Assembly (NCBI RefSeq): GCF_000472705.1
Contig: NZ_AXAE01000015.1
Location: 62,001 to 126,000 of the forward strand
DNA length: 64,000 nucleotides
From: Mesorhizobium erdmanii USDA 3471
GTDB taxonomy: Bacteria; Pseudomonadota; Alphaproteobacteria; Rhizobiales; Rhizobiaceae
Direction of reading: 5' to 3'
Under the pieces are notes generated by a model. It saw only the letters and a list, made by a program, of their open reading frames with translations, was not told the DNA's origin and ran no database searches. Shown piece after piece: positions 1 to 7,428 of this stretch. The position numbers were made by a program, and so were the translations under genes. Position 1 is the stretch's first letter. Each line of letters opens with the position of its first letter.

Positions 1-360
1 CTTTCGCAGCGTGGTGGCGACTTCGGCTTTGTCAACGATCAGCCCAAGCAGCTTGGCTTTGCCCATGATTGCCGACACGCCTGCAGCCGGGTTCTTGCAA
101 GCAATGGCAAGCTTGCGCATGCTGTCGAGTTCAGCAATCAAATCATCGACCGTGATCTCTGAACGCCTTGCAGCCCCAGCCTGCAACTCGGCGATCCGTG
201 ATTGCACCTGAACATTTCTGAACAGGCGCGCGGCTGCGACCTCAGCGGCATTGCCACGCGCAGCATAGCCAGCGTCAACATATGCGCGAGACTGTGGAAG
301 GCCCTCGGCGAGGCCAAGGCAGAAACGCTCCTGCCGTATGTTCAATTTGTCGTTTGGCAT
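1..360 (-). CDS. phage terminase small subunit (3' end cut by window)
   Basis: The 120 visible codons start at ATG 360 and read through position 1 without a stop. The N-terminus (MPNDKLNIRQERFCLGLAEG, then QSRAYVDAGYAARGNAAEVAAARL) is the typical terminase small-subunit pattern: an N-terminal helix-turn-helix segment with a conserved basic/aromatic stretch and 'AY..AGY'. The small subunit recognises packaging sites on phage DNA and recruits the large subunit. In satellites a lone terS redirects helper-phage packaging; in prophages it is followed by terL. What lies beyond position 1 decides between these. This reading frame was worked out by translating the reverse complement. Confidence 0.8.
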   Translation of the reverse strand, partial: MPNDKLNIRQERFCLGLAEGLPQSRAYVDAGYAARGNAAEVAAARLFRNVQVQSRIAELQAGAARRSEITVDDLIAELDSMRKLAIACKNPAAGVSAIMGKAKLLGLIVDKAEVATTLRK

Positions 361-441
361 TGTGGTGTCATATTACCGCGATCTTGGAGATCGTGCCATG
401 GGGTGGGCTGTGTGCAGTAGAAAAACATGAGCAACGACAGG

Positions 442-546
442 TGACAGATGACAGATAGTGACCGTCATTTCGATATAATCGCCGCGCTCGTGCGCACGCG
501 CTTAAAGGACGATACGGGAAAACTGGTCATTATCTGTCATTGGTCA
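442..546. repeat. 22-bp imperfect inverted repeat between terminase gene and helicase end
   Basis: The arms are 442-463 and 525-546. The left arm contains two tandem TGACAGA units. Reverse-complemented, the right arm matches the left at 18 of 22 positions. The right arm includes the helicase stop codon (544-546). The spacer is 61 bp. It could be an RNA hairpin ending the helicase transcript, or a protein-binding site such as a replication or packaging site of the element. Confidence 0.6.
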
Positions 547-1899
547 TTCCGGCCGCAGGTTCGGCTTCAGCCTTATGCCTTCAATACCGCGCGCGCCTGC
601 CGTTCTCCGTTCCGTCAATCCGTGGCGAAGCATGGTCGGCTTGAAGGTCCGGATCGATCCGGGAAGTTCGCCGGCCGCCTTGGCATAGGCAGCCCAACTA
701 TCAAAAAGCCTCTTCGTGGGTTCCCATTTGTAATGGTTGCCGGGATCGCAATCGCATTCGTCGGCCAGCCATTGGGCGAACAGGTCCTGATCGGCGAAAT
801 AGCCGGCCGTCGCGTCGACGACGCTGTCGGGCCGTACAAGGCCGTTCGTCTGCCAGTCAAGGTAGCCGTCGATCATCCAGCGCAGGATCGCCGTCCATTC
901 GCCTTTGAGCTTCGCTTCAAGCTCCTGGTCCGGCGCAGCGGGCTTGCGTGTGAACGGAACGATGTTGAAGCGTCGACGCGCCGCATCGTCGACGTTCCTA
1001 AGCTGTGGCTGATGGTTGCCGGCGATCATGAGCTTGAATGCCGGCCTGTAGGTGAAGAAGTCGCCGCGCATAAAGCGGGCGGTAATGGCGTCACCGCCCG
1101 TAAGGCTCTTGATACGGCCTTCGGCCCATGCCTTGCCATCATCCGTCTCGGAAGCCGTCACCAGACGTGCGCCCCTGAGCATGGCAATCTCAGTCGGGTG
1201 CCGGTCGCCTATCGAAGCGGTGAACGTGTCCATTGGCGCAGTCGTGGCGTAGTCGGCCATGATGCCGACGATGGTGTTCATAAACACGCTTTTGCCGTTG
1301 CCGCCGTCGCCATGCACGAACACAAGCGCATGTTCTCTGATGTCGCCGGTGAGGCAGTAGCCGCACCACTGCTGCAGGAAACGAACCATTCCAGCATCCC
1401 CACCGGTCGCCTCGCCGAGGAAGCGCAGCCACAGCGGGCAGTCGGCCGTCGATGAAGGCGCAACCGCCGTGAGCTTGGAGATGTGGTCACGAGGACGGGC
1501 CTCGAACAGCGAGCCGTCGCGAAGGTTGACGGTGCCGCCCGGCGTTCCAAGCAGGAACGGGTCCGCATTCCAGATGTCGGATGTGACGGCGAAATGCGGA
1601 TCGGCCTGCGCAAAGCGTTCGACGCCAGCCACGAAGCTGGTCTTCCGCACAGCGGCCGTCTCCTTGCCGGTGGTGCTCGCGGCCAGTTCCCTCGCAAATT
1701 CACGTATCAGATGGAACGCGATTTTCGTCTTGTCCGGCTGCCAACGAGAACCTGTCCACTCGAACCACATCCTGGCGTCATGGTCGTAGCGAAGTTCTTC
1801 TGAAAAATGGGTCGCAAAGCCAAGCGCCGCACCATCTTCCGTGACGGTTACAGCGTCATCGGTCGGCTTGCGGCGGCGCTTGTTGGGGAAGGCGTCCAT
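544..1899 (-). CDS. D5/P4-family phage helicase (replication protein, no primase domain)
   Basis: The 451-aa protein is a superfamily 3-type helicase of the phage/plasmid 'primase, P4 family, C-terminal domain' group. A D5_N-like region (about residues 25-170) precedes the ATPase core: Walker A GDGGNGKS at 197-204, Walker B-like ARLVTASETDD near 244-254, sensor-1 LMIAGNH at about 290-296 and an Arg cluster at 308-310. Full pri-rep proteins of this group usually carry an N-terminal primase part; none is visible, so it is probably helicase only. The start at 1899 was chosen because AGGAG precedes it and because ATG overlaps the upstream gene's TGA (TGATG), suggesting translational coupling. It would unwind the element's origin. 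Confidence 0.85.
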   Translation of the reverse strand: MDAFPNKRRRKPTDDAVTVTEDGAALGFATHFSEELRYDHDARMWFEWTGSRWQPDKTKIAFHLIREFARELAASTTGKETAAVRKTSFVAGVERFAQADPHFAVTSDIWNADPFLLGTPGGTVNLRDGSLFEARPRDHISKLTAVAPSSTADCPLWLRFLGEATGGDAGMVRFLQQWCGYCLTGDIREHALVFVHGDGGNGKSVFMNTIVGIMADYATTAPMDTFTASIGDRHPTEIAMLRGARLVTASETDDGKAWAEGRIKSLTGGDAITARFMRGDFFTYRPAFKLMIAGNHQPQLRNVDDAARRRFNIVPFTRKPAAPDQELEAKLKGEWTAILRWMIDGYLDWQTNGLVRPDSVVDATAGYFADQDLFAQWLADECDCDPGNHYKWEPTKRLFDSWAAYAKAAGELPGSIRTFKPTMLRHGLTERRTAGARGIEGIRLKPNLRPE

Positions 1900-2177
1900 C
1901 AATAGCTCCTGCCGTGCCGGTGTCGATACTCGACGGCCGCGCGGACGATGTAATCGGGAATGGATTTGGGTGTGCGGCCGGCCCAATCGGCGATAAGCCC
2001 AGCACAGTCGGCGTAGAGGTTGCCGAGCGCCTCGCAGACGTACCCGGCGTCATCGAGCTTCAGCGTCGATGCCTGCAGAGCATTGCGCGCCAATTGCACC
2101 AGCCTCACGGCTTCCACCAGGTCGAAATTATCCGGCCTGAGGTCCGGGCGAAGTTTTACGGGTAGTTGTTCAGGCAT
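1899..2177 (-). CDS. hypothetical protein coupled to the helicase
   Basis: The 92-aa protein has no recognised domain. It is mostly helical by composition and ends in a basic tail (YRHRHGRSY). The frame is supported by its one-base stop/start overlap with the downstream helicase (TGATG at 1901-1897) and by protein-like composition. Its place directly before the helicase suggests a replication accessory role in the element, but this is inference only. Confidence 0.6.
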   Translation of the reverse strand: MPEQLPVKLRPDLRPDNFDLVEAVRLVQLARNALQASTLKLDDAGYVCEALGNLYADCAGLIADWAGRTPKSIPDYIVRAAVEYRHRHGRSY

Positions 2178-2268
2178 CGGCCCTCACATGGTAAGGGGCC
2201 GGGCAGTTGACCTGGACTGCAAACGGAGGGTAGTTTTGGACCTTCTCACCAGCCCGAAAACAGCCTTG

Positions 2269-2298
2269 ACCCGCCGGCAGGTACCCTGCTCGGCGGGT
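2269..2298 (-). terminator. hairpin directly after the AlpA/Xis-like gene
   Basis: ACCCGCCG (2269-2276) pairs with CGGCGGGT (2291-2298), and inside it GCAGG (2277-2281) pairs with CCTGC (2285-2289), leaving a three-base loop and one bulged base. It starts right after the stop codon at 2301-2299 of the minus-strand gene. There is no U-run on the minus side, so it may be a 3' stabiliser or a Rho-dependent end rather than an intrinsic terminator. Confidence 0.5.
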
Positions 2299-2517
2299 TT
2301 AGGCTGCCTCGTAGCCACCTTGCTTCGGGATCAGCGTTCTGCCGTGGCTGCGGACCGCCGGGAGGCTGCCGTCGGCGATGCGGCGTAGAACCGTCCGCTG
2401 GCTCAGGCCCGTCATGGCGGCGACCTCCTTGATCGAATAGGTAAGCCGGTTGTCAGGCACCTTCGAAAGGAGGTTCGCTATGGGATCGGTACGCTCAACC
2501 CCTGCAGTCGTGTTCAT
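2299..2517 (-). CDS. AlpA/excisionase-like helix-turn-helix protein
   Basis: The 72-aa protein has a MerR/excisionase-type winged HTH: LTYSIKEVAAMTGLSQRTVLRRIADGSLPA at about residues 24-53, followed by a basic wing (RSHGRTLIP). Such proteins are excisionases or, as AlpA in P4-like satellites, activators of the integrase gene. The start at 2517 was preferred over an in-frame one at 2628 because the HTH family is short and AAGGA lies upstream. It stands alone, 117 bp after the 171-aa gene and 121 bp before the 92-aa gene. Role in excision or int control is inferred from family and position. Confidence 0.75.
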   Translation of the reverse strand: MNTTAGVERTDPIANLLSKVPDNRLTYSIKEVAAMTGLSQRTVLRRIADGSLPAVRSHGRTLIPKQGGYEAA

Positions 2518-2634
2518 GGCAGGCAATCCTTGAGAGGGATGGTCAGCCCATGACAGCACTAATGAAAGTGCGTGGCAAAACAACGATTTGGCTATTTCAT
2601 AACGATAAAGATGGTCGATCCGGCGCACTTTTCG

Positions 2635-3150
2635 TCATGACCATGTGATCACGTTGCCAAACAGGAGAAGTTCGTCGCAGTGCCCGTCGAAACAGTCTCG
2701 CACCACCTTCTCGCTGATGCCGAAGAACAGAGCCGTGTCGGCGACGGCCTTCCCCAGCTTGCGTCGGCGCAACGAGCGCCCGCGTTCGTCCGCGTCGAAG
2801 ATTGCTGCCAGCGCGAACGTGGGAGGCTTGGGGTCGGGCCCAAGCCGAAGAAAGACCGAAAGCGCGATCTCGTTGCGAGGAACTTCGCACGCGTTGCGCT
2901 CACCTGTCGGGGTCCGTATGCATTTGACCGAACCAGTCGGCCTGCCGATTGTCGCCTTTGCTGCTTCAGAGAAGCGGCCCGTCCTGCAGTACCCGAGCAA
3001 GAGCCGGGCTGCCATGCGCTGCTCAGGGTCGTCGGACCTCCAGAGCATCCGAACGATATGGGCGAAGACGCCGGTCTCGTCGGCTTCGTCTGCCATTGCC
3101 TTCAAATAAGCGGCGCGGATGGCCTTCGCGCTGTCGGGCCCTTTGTCCAT
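2635..3150 (-). CDS. hypothetical protein in the integrase operon
   Basis: The 171-aa protein starts five bases after the integrase stop codon, so both are probably translated from one mRNA. The N-terminal half is helical (MDKGPDSAKAIRAAYLKAM). The C-terminal half contains a basic stretch (ADERGRSLRRRKLGKAVAD) and a region resembling a helix-turn-helix (ALFFGISEKVVRDCFDGH). I do not recognise the family. A DNA-binding accessory factor for the integrase is possible but unproven. Confidence 0.6.
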   Translation of the reverse strand: MDKGPDSAKAIRAAYLKAMADEADETGVFAHIVRMLWRSDDPEQRMAARLLLGYCRTGRFSEAAKATIGRPTGSVKCIRTPTGERNACEVPRNEIALSVFLRLGPDPKPPTFALAAIFDADERGRSLRRRKLGKAVADTALFFGISEKVVRDCFDGHCDELLLFGNVITWS

Positions 3151-3155
3151 TGCGA

Positions 3156-4397
3156 CTACTCTGCGGCCAGCTTGCGCCGCCCGGCAAGCGGGATCACTTT
3201 GCCCTTGCCACCAGCGCTGGCGAGAAAATCGGCCCACGCTGTCATTAGCTTGCGACGACGCTCCAATGCCGTTCCGCGTCGATATGCCTGTTCGGCTTTG
3301 TCGCCGACGACATGCGCCAGCGCAGCCTCTGCCACCTCACGCGGAAAATTGGTGCAATCGCCAGTCCAGTCGCGGAAACAGGACCTAAAGCCATGGATAG
3401 TCGTTTGGTCCTTGAGTTCCCATCGGCGCAATAACATCTCCATCGAGGCCGCAGAGATCGATCTACCCTTGCGCAAGCCCGAGAAGACATACGGGTTATC
3501 ACTGCGCCTCGGCAGTGAGCGGATAAGCGCAATGGCACGAGGCGAAAGTGGCACCTCGTGCTTGCGCCCGGCCTTCATGCGGTTTGCCGGGACCGTCCAG
3601 ACCTTCTGCTCGAAATCGATCTCGTCCCATGTCGCGTTGACGGTCTCGCCCGACCGTGCGGCGGTGAGTATCGTAAACTCAAGGACCTTCGCGTCCATGC
3701 CGCTGGCCTCGCGCAGTCGCTGCATGAATGCCGGCACGTTCTGATAGACCATCGCACGATGATGGCCGCGTCGCTTCAGCTTTTCAGGCTTTGGCAGGAT
3801 CGCATCGAGATGACCACGCCACATGGCCGGGTTCTCGCCGGACCGCCAGCCACGCATCTTGGCAAAGCTGAGCACCCGTTCAATGCGGCCGCGAAGTCGC
3901 GAGGCTGTCTCGGGCTTGGCTGACCATATGGGCTTCAGCACCTTAAGAACGTCAGCGGTTTCGATTGCCGAAACCTTCATCTGGCCGAGGTATTTGCAAT
4001 AGGCGTCGCCGAGGGTCATCTGCCACTGAGCCCGGTGCTTAGCATTCTTCCACGAGGCCATTCTGTCCTCGTCGAGGAAGGCCTCCGCAGCCTCGGAGAA
4101 TGTCGGCTCGGCCTCCTCGCGTTCCGCCTCATGACGAGCATGCAGCAGAGGATCGCGGCCCGCAGAGAGGTTTTTGCGAGCCGCTTCCGCCTTTTCCCGC
4201 GCAGCAGCGAGGCCAACGGCAGGAAATGCTCCCATTCCCATCGCTGTGCGCTTGCCATCACGCTTCCACATGAAGACCCACGATTTCGATCCGCTCGGCT
4301 CAACCTGCAGGTAGAGGCCGCCGCCGTCGCTGTGGCGTCCCGGTTTCGTTTCGGACTTTACCTCCAAAGCGGAGAGTTTGTTGATAGGGCGCGCCAT
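3156..4397 (-). CDS. int: P4-type site-specific tyrosine recombinase (island integrase)
   Basis: The 413-aa integrase has the DUF4102-type arm-binding N-terminus (LTDxxV-like start, then HSDGGGLYLQV at 22-32), a core-binding region (about 98-200) and a catalytic domain with Arg248 (TAARSGE), HGFR (His335, Arg338), His362 and the nucleophile Tyr372 (EQAYRRG). All catalytic residues are present, so it should be active. P4-type integrases usually recombine at tRNA 3' ends; a tRNA-Ser-like 3' end lies 155 bp upstream of its start (4552-4568). It is the first gene of the minus-strand run. Confidence 0.95.
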   Translation of the reverse strand: MARPINKLSALEVKSETKPGRHSDGGGLYLQVEPSGSKSWVFMWKRDGKRTAMGMGAFPAVGLAAAREKAEAARKNLSAGRDPLLHARHEAEREEAEPTFSEAAEAFLDEDRMASWKNAKHRAQWQMTLGDAYCKYLGQMKVSAIETADVLKVLKPIWSAKPETASRLRGRIERVLSFAKMRGWRSGENPAMWRGHLDAILPKPEKLKRRGHHRAMVYQNVPAFMQRLREASGMDAKVLEFTILTAARSGETVNATWDEIDFEQKVWTVPANRMKAGRKHEVPLSPRAIALIRSLPRRSDNPYVFSGLRKGRSISAASMEMLLRRWELKDQTTIHGFRSCFRDWTGDCTNFPREVAEAALAHVVGDKAEQAYRRGTALERRRKLMTAWADFLASAGGKGKVIPLAGRRKLAAE

Positions 4398-4551
4398 ATC
4401 TCTTGCACCTTTCCTTGCACCTCAAGGGTGTCATCGGGTGTGAGTATATGTCAGCGCGCGGCTCGATGAAAATAGGCAAATAGCTGTAAATGATAGGATT
4501 TTTCGTCAATTTGGCGAGGCATGTCACCCCCTGACATCTCGACTACGGCGG

Positions 4552-4568
4552 TCTCCCTCTCCGCCATC
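4552..4568 (+). other. candidate attachment site core (tRNA-Ser 3'-end-like)
   Basis: GGTCTCCCTCTCCGCCA resembles the acceptor end plus CCA of bacterial tRNA-Ser genes (…CCCTCTCCGCCA). No 5' part of a tRNA precedes it, so it would be the duplicated 3' fragment, with the intact tRNA at the far left end of the island outside the window. The match is from memory of tRNA-Ser sequences, and a chance match cannot be excluded. Confidence 0.4.
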
Positions 4569-4651
4569 CAATCACCAATCCCTCGAGGATCGCGCACTCC
4601 GCGAGTGCTCTTGGCGCGATAATTCGGCCAGTTGCTTGATGGCGTGCTGCT

Positions 4652-4915
4652 TCAATGGATCTGTACCCCAAGCCGCTCGTTCTTCCTCCATCGCACCACC
4701 GCACGATATTCGACACCATCCGCGGGAACGTGCAGGACGAACCGCTCGGGAACGATCACGCCCGGCTCCACCCGTAGCTCCGCACCATGAGCGTGTTGAT
4801 TTCTGACGGAGCAAGCGATTGTCATATTCTCGGTGATAATGGTTCCATCCTTTAGAACGACCGCCCGAGGAAGCGAGCGTCGTTCAATTGGTGGATCACC
4901 GGGCTTGCCGCTCAT
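4652..4915 (-). CDS. PilZ-like domain protein
   Basis: The 87-aa protein resembles a single PilZ domain: an RxxxR-like element in ERRSLPRAVV, then a second strand region with NQHAHGAELRV and a beta-rich end (FVLHVPADGVEYRAVVRW, LGVQIH). PilZ domains bind cyclic di-GMP through RxxxR and (D/N)xSxxG; here the Ser position is His, so binding is uncertain. The start at 4915 was chosen for GGAGG five bases upstream, giving up 19 extra in-frame codons. It is probably the first host gene beside the island. Confidence 0.65.
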   Translation of the reverse strand: MSGKPGDPPIERRSLPRAVVLKDGTIITENMTIACSVRNQHAHGAELRVEPGVIVPERFVLHVPADGVEYRAVVRWRKNERLGVQIH

Positions 4916-5355
4916 CTTAACCTCCCGAAATCTTGTGTCGATAAACGCATGGCCCGACCGAGACAATCGCACTTAAATTAGCATATACTAAAATAGTTCC
5001 GAAACTTCTATTGCGACGCAAGGTCGAGCGGTTTCGGCGACGGTATCAGGTCCAGCCCCGGCAACTGCACGGCGGCGACCTTCCTCGAAAAAAGCAACGC
5101 AGGCCGAGGATACGTCTTGCTCGGCATCGAGATGCTGCCGCCTGACAGGCAAAAAGAGCCCGCCCGGAATGGGGATCAAGGGCGGGCCAAAGGTGGCTAG
5201 GGATCATCCCAGCTTAGGTCAACGAGCGGCGGAAGGGTTGGTTGCTTGCTCAACTAGTCAAAGCACCACGCCGGTTTGTGCGGCGGCCGATTATTCCAGT
5301 CGCGGTTGCGCTCCTGCTAGTGGCCCTCACGGTTTGCCTGATCTCGTGAGGGTTT
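4916..5355. other. gene-poor interval between PilZ-like gene and recQ
   Basis: The stretch holds the upstream region of the PilZ-like gene (an AT-rich patch near 4975-4995), a minus-strand terminator (5158-5187) and a plus-strand terminator-like hairpin (5324-5356). The short open frames inside (for example 4988-5179) have no ribosome binding site or recognisable sequence. Confidence 0.6.
5158..5187 (-). terminator. intrinsic terminator, minus strand
   Basis: GCCCGCCC (5158-5165) pairs with GGGCGGGC (5180-5187). Read on the minus strand the stem is followed by CTCTTTTTG, a U-run. It is the first good terminator downstream of recQ, about 170 bp after its stop. Confidence 0.75.
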
Positions 5356-5356
5356 T
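5324..5356 (+). terminator. terminator-like hairpin, plus strand
   Basis: CCCTCAC (5324-5330) pairs with GTGAGGG (5346-5352), followed by TTTT on the plus strand. The loop is 15 nt, which is long. No plus-strand gene precedes it; on the minus strand it lies just after the recQ stop and may only be an RNA 3' hairpin. Confidence 0.4.
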
Positions 5357-7200
5357 CAGACCGACCTGTCGGACCCGTGTCCGGCAATCGCCTTGACAAA
5401 AATCTCCCCGAATTCCTTGAGCTTCGCCCCTCCCACGCCATTCACCTCGGCGAAGGCGTCGAGGTCGCGCGGACGGCGCTCGGCCATGTCGATCAGCGTG
5501 CGGTCGGAGAACACCACATAGGCCGGCACCTGACGCTCCTTGGCCAGACGCAGTCGCAGCGATTTGAGCGTGGCCAGCAGCGAGGCATCGACGCCTTCGC
5601 CGCCCATGCCGGAGCCTTGCGCGGCACGCTTCCGCCCGCGCGCGAGTGGGTCCCGGTTCTCGACGCGGTAGTGGAACGCAACCTCGCCACGGGCGAGCGC
5701 GCCGCCGCTGTCCGAAATGGCGAGGCCGCCATGGCCATCGGGATCCGGCATCAGGAAGCCGCCGGCGACCAGTTGCCGGATCAGCGACAACCACACCGTC
5801 TTCTTGTGCGCCGCGCCGCTGCCGAAGCTGGTGAGCCTGTGATGGCCCCTGGCCTGCACCTTTTCGGTCTCATGGCCGGTCAGGATATCGATGACATGGG
5901 CGGCGCCGAAACGCTGGCCGCTCTGCGCGACCACTGTCAGGATGAGGCGCGCCTCGGCAGCGCCATCAGCGCGCGGCACCTGGTCGACGCAATTGTCGCA
6001 ATTGCCGCAAGGCTCGGCTTGCTCGCCGAAATAGCCGAGCAGCACCTGGCGCCGGCACTGCGCCGTCTCGCAATAGCCGATCAGCGTATCGAGCCGGCGA
6101 TGGGCGCGCCTCTTGTGCTCCACCGATGCGTCCTCGTCATCGATGAACAGCCTGCGCATGCGGATATCGCCAAGCCCGTAGAGCATGTGCGCCTCGGCCT
6201 TGCGCCCGTCACGGCCGGCGCGGCCGATCTCCTGGTAGTAGGCCTCCAGGCTGCCGGGCATGTCGGTGTGGAAGACATAGGCGACGTCGGGCTTGTCTAT
6301 ACCCATGCCGAAAGCGATGGTCGCCACCATGACGACGCCGGACAGCGTCATGAAGGCGTTCTGATTGGCCTCGCGCGCGTCCTTGCTCATGCCCGCATGA
6401 TAGGCGAGCGCGGTGACGCCGTTCTTCTCGAGAAAGGCCGCCATCTCTTCCGTCTTCTTGCGCGACAGGCAGTAGACGATGCCGCTCTTGCCTGGGTGAC
6501 GCTCGATGAACCGCAGCAATTGCCGCTTGCTGTCCTGCTTGGATTCAATCGCCAGCTTGATGTTGGGCCGGTCGAAGCCAAGCACCAGGGTCTCGACCCG
6601 CTCGGCAAACAGCCGTGCCTCGATATCGCTGCGCGTGCTCTCGTCGGCCGTCGCCGTCACCGCGATGATCGGCACGTTGGGGAAAATGTGCCGCAACCGC
6701 GACAGGTCCTCATATTCGGGCCGGAACGCCGGTCCCCATTGCGAGATGCAATGCGCCTCGTCGATGGCGATCAGGCTGACGTCGAGCCTCGAAAGCGCAT
6801 CGAGCATGCGCTCGGTCATCAGCCGCTCCGGCGCCAGATAGAGCAGCCGTGTCTGGCCGGAGGCGACACGGCGCCAGGCGGCGACATTGGCTTCGCGGTC
6901 CAGCGAGGAATTGATCGTATCGGCGCCGACGCCCGCCAGCCGCAAGGCGGCGACCTGGTCCTGCATCAGCGCCACCAGCGGGGACACGACGAGGGTGAGG
7001 CCGCCCATAACCAGCGCCGGCACCTGGTAGCAGAGCGATTTGCCCGCACCCGTCGGCATCACGGCCAGCACATGGCGCCCGCTGAGCAGCGCCTCCATGA
7101 TGTCGGCCTGGCCGGGGCGGAAATCGTCGAAACCGAACACGTCCTTGAGGACGCGCCGCTTGGGATCCTCGGCCCGGATACCCGCCGCCTGTGCCGACAT
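5356..7200 (-). CDS. recQ: ATP-dependent DNA helicase RecQ
   Basis: The 614-aa protein matches the usual RecQ length. It shows Walker A MPTGAGKSLCYQ (49-60), the DEAH box IAIDEAHCISQWG (DEAH at 147-150), motif VI QEIGRAGRDG, the zinc-binding Cys cluster (CRRQVLLGYFGE…CGNCDNCVDQV) and a C-terminal HRDC domain (RLAKERQVPAYVVFSDRTL and following). RecQ unwinds recombination intermediates and stalled forks with 3'-5' polarity. The start at 7200 was chosen because the frame upstream has no family similarity. It is divergent from the aldehyde dehydrogenase gene, 228 bp apart. Confidence 0.95.
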   Translation of the reverse strand: MSAQAAGIRAEDPKRRVLKDVFGFDDFRPGQADIMEALLSGRHVLAVMPTGAGKSLCYQVPALVMGGLTLVVSPLVALMQDQVAALRLAGVGADTINSSLDREANVAAWRRVASGQTRLLYLAPERLMTERMLDALSRLDVSLIAIDEAHCISQWGPAFRPEYEDLSRLRHIFPNVPIIAVTATADESTRSDIEARLFAERVETLVLGFDRPNIKLAIESKQDSKRQLLRFIERHPGKSGIVYCLSRKKTEEMAAFLEKNGVTALAYHAGMSKDAREANQNAFMTLSGVVMVATIAFGMGIDKPDVAYVFHTDMPGSLEAYYQEIGRAGRDGRKAEAHMLYGLGDIRMRRLFIDDEDASVEHKRRAHRRLDTLIGYCETAQCRRQVLLGYFGEQAEPCGNCDNCVDQVPRADGAAEARLILTVVAQSGQRFGAAHVIDILTGHETEKVQARGHHRLTSFGSGAAHKKTVWLSLIRQLVAGGFLMPDPDGHGGLAISDSGGALARGEVAFHYRVENRDPLARGRKRAAQGSGMGGEGVDASLLATLKSLRLRLAKERQVPAYVVFSDRTLIDMAERRPRDLDAFAEVNGVGGAKLKEFGEIFVKAIAGHGSDRSV

Positions 7201-7428
7201 CAGTCGGACACCGGATTGGAGGCGATTTTTCGGGGATTGGAGAGGATGTGGAAACCGATCAAAGAGACTCTCCGCGTGACGCACTGGAGTAGCGCAGCTG
7301 CCCTCCAATCACAACTGGTTGGCGATCGGAGGCGCAGGCCAGAGTGCCTTCCCCAGCGACATCCGCACCCCTGCTGGATTCCTCCGCGCCAGGATGTAAG
7401 CTTGGCCAGCCAAGCCAGGGAGGGCGCG

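Larger units (their letters stand above)
1..4568. mobile_element. right end of an integrated phage-satellite-like genomic island
   Basis: All six genes here lie on the minus strand and are of mobile-element type: integrase (4397-3156), unknown (3150-2635), AlpA/Xis-like HTH (2517-2299), unknown (2177-1899), D5/P4-family helicase (1899-544) and terminase small subunit (360 to beyond 1). Phage-inducible chromosomal islands are known to combine int, alpA, pri-rep and terS in a small space; that this is one is my inference. A candidate attachment core lies at 4552-4568, and host-type genes begin right of it. The left end is outside the window, so a cryptic prophage is the main alternative. No capsid, tail or lysis genes are visible. 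Confidence 0.7.

Noticed and set aside
4484..4568. A complete tRNA gene ending at the island junction
   Set aside because: No acceptor 5' strand, D-arm, anticodon or T-loop (GGTTCGAATCC) can be placed upstream.
4988..5179. A 63-codon minus-strand frame between the PilZ-like gene and recQ
   Set aside because: No ribosome binding site, no similarity and it runs through the terminator at 5158-5187.
5377..7428. A plus-strand open frame of over 680 codons antisense to recQ, continuous with the aldehyde dehydrogenase frame
   Set aside because: It is a shadow of recQ caused by high GC in the third codon position. The composition is His/Arg/Gly-rich and the true dehydrogenase start has its own ribosome binding site at 7429.
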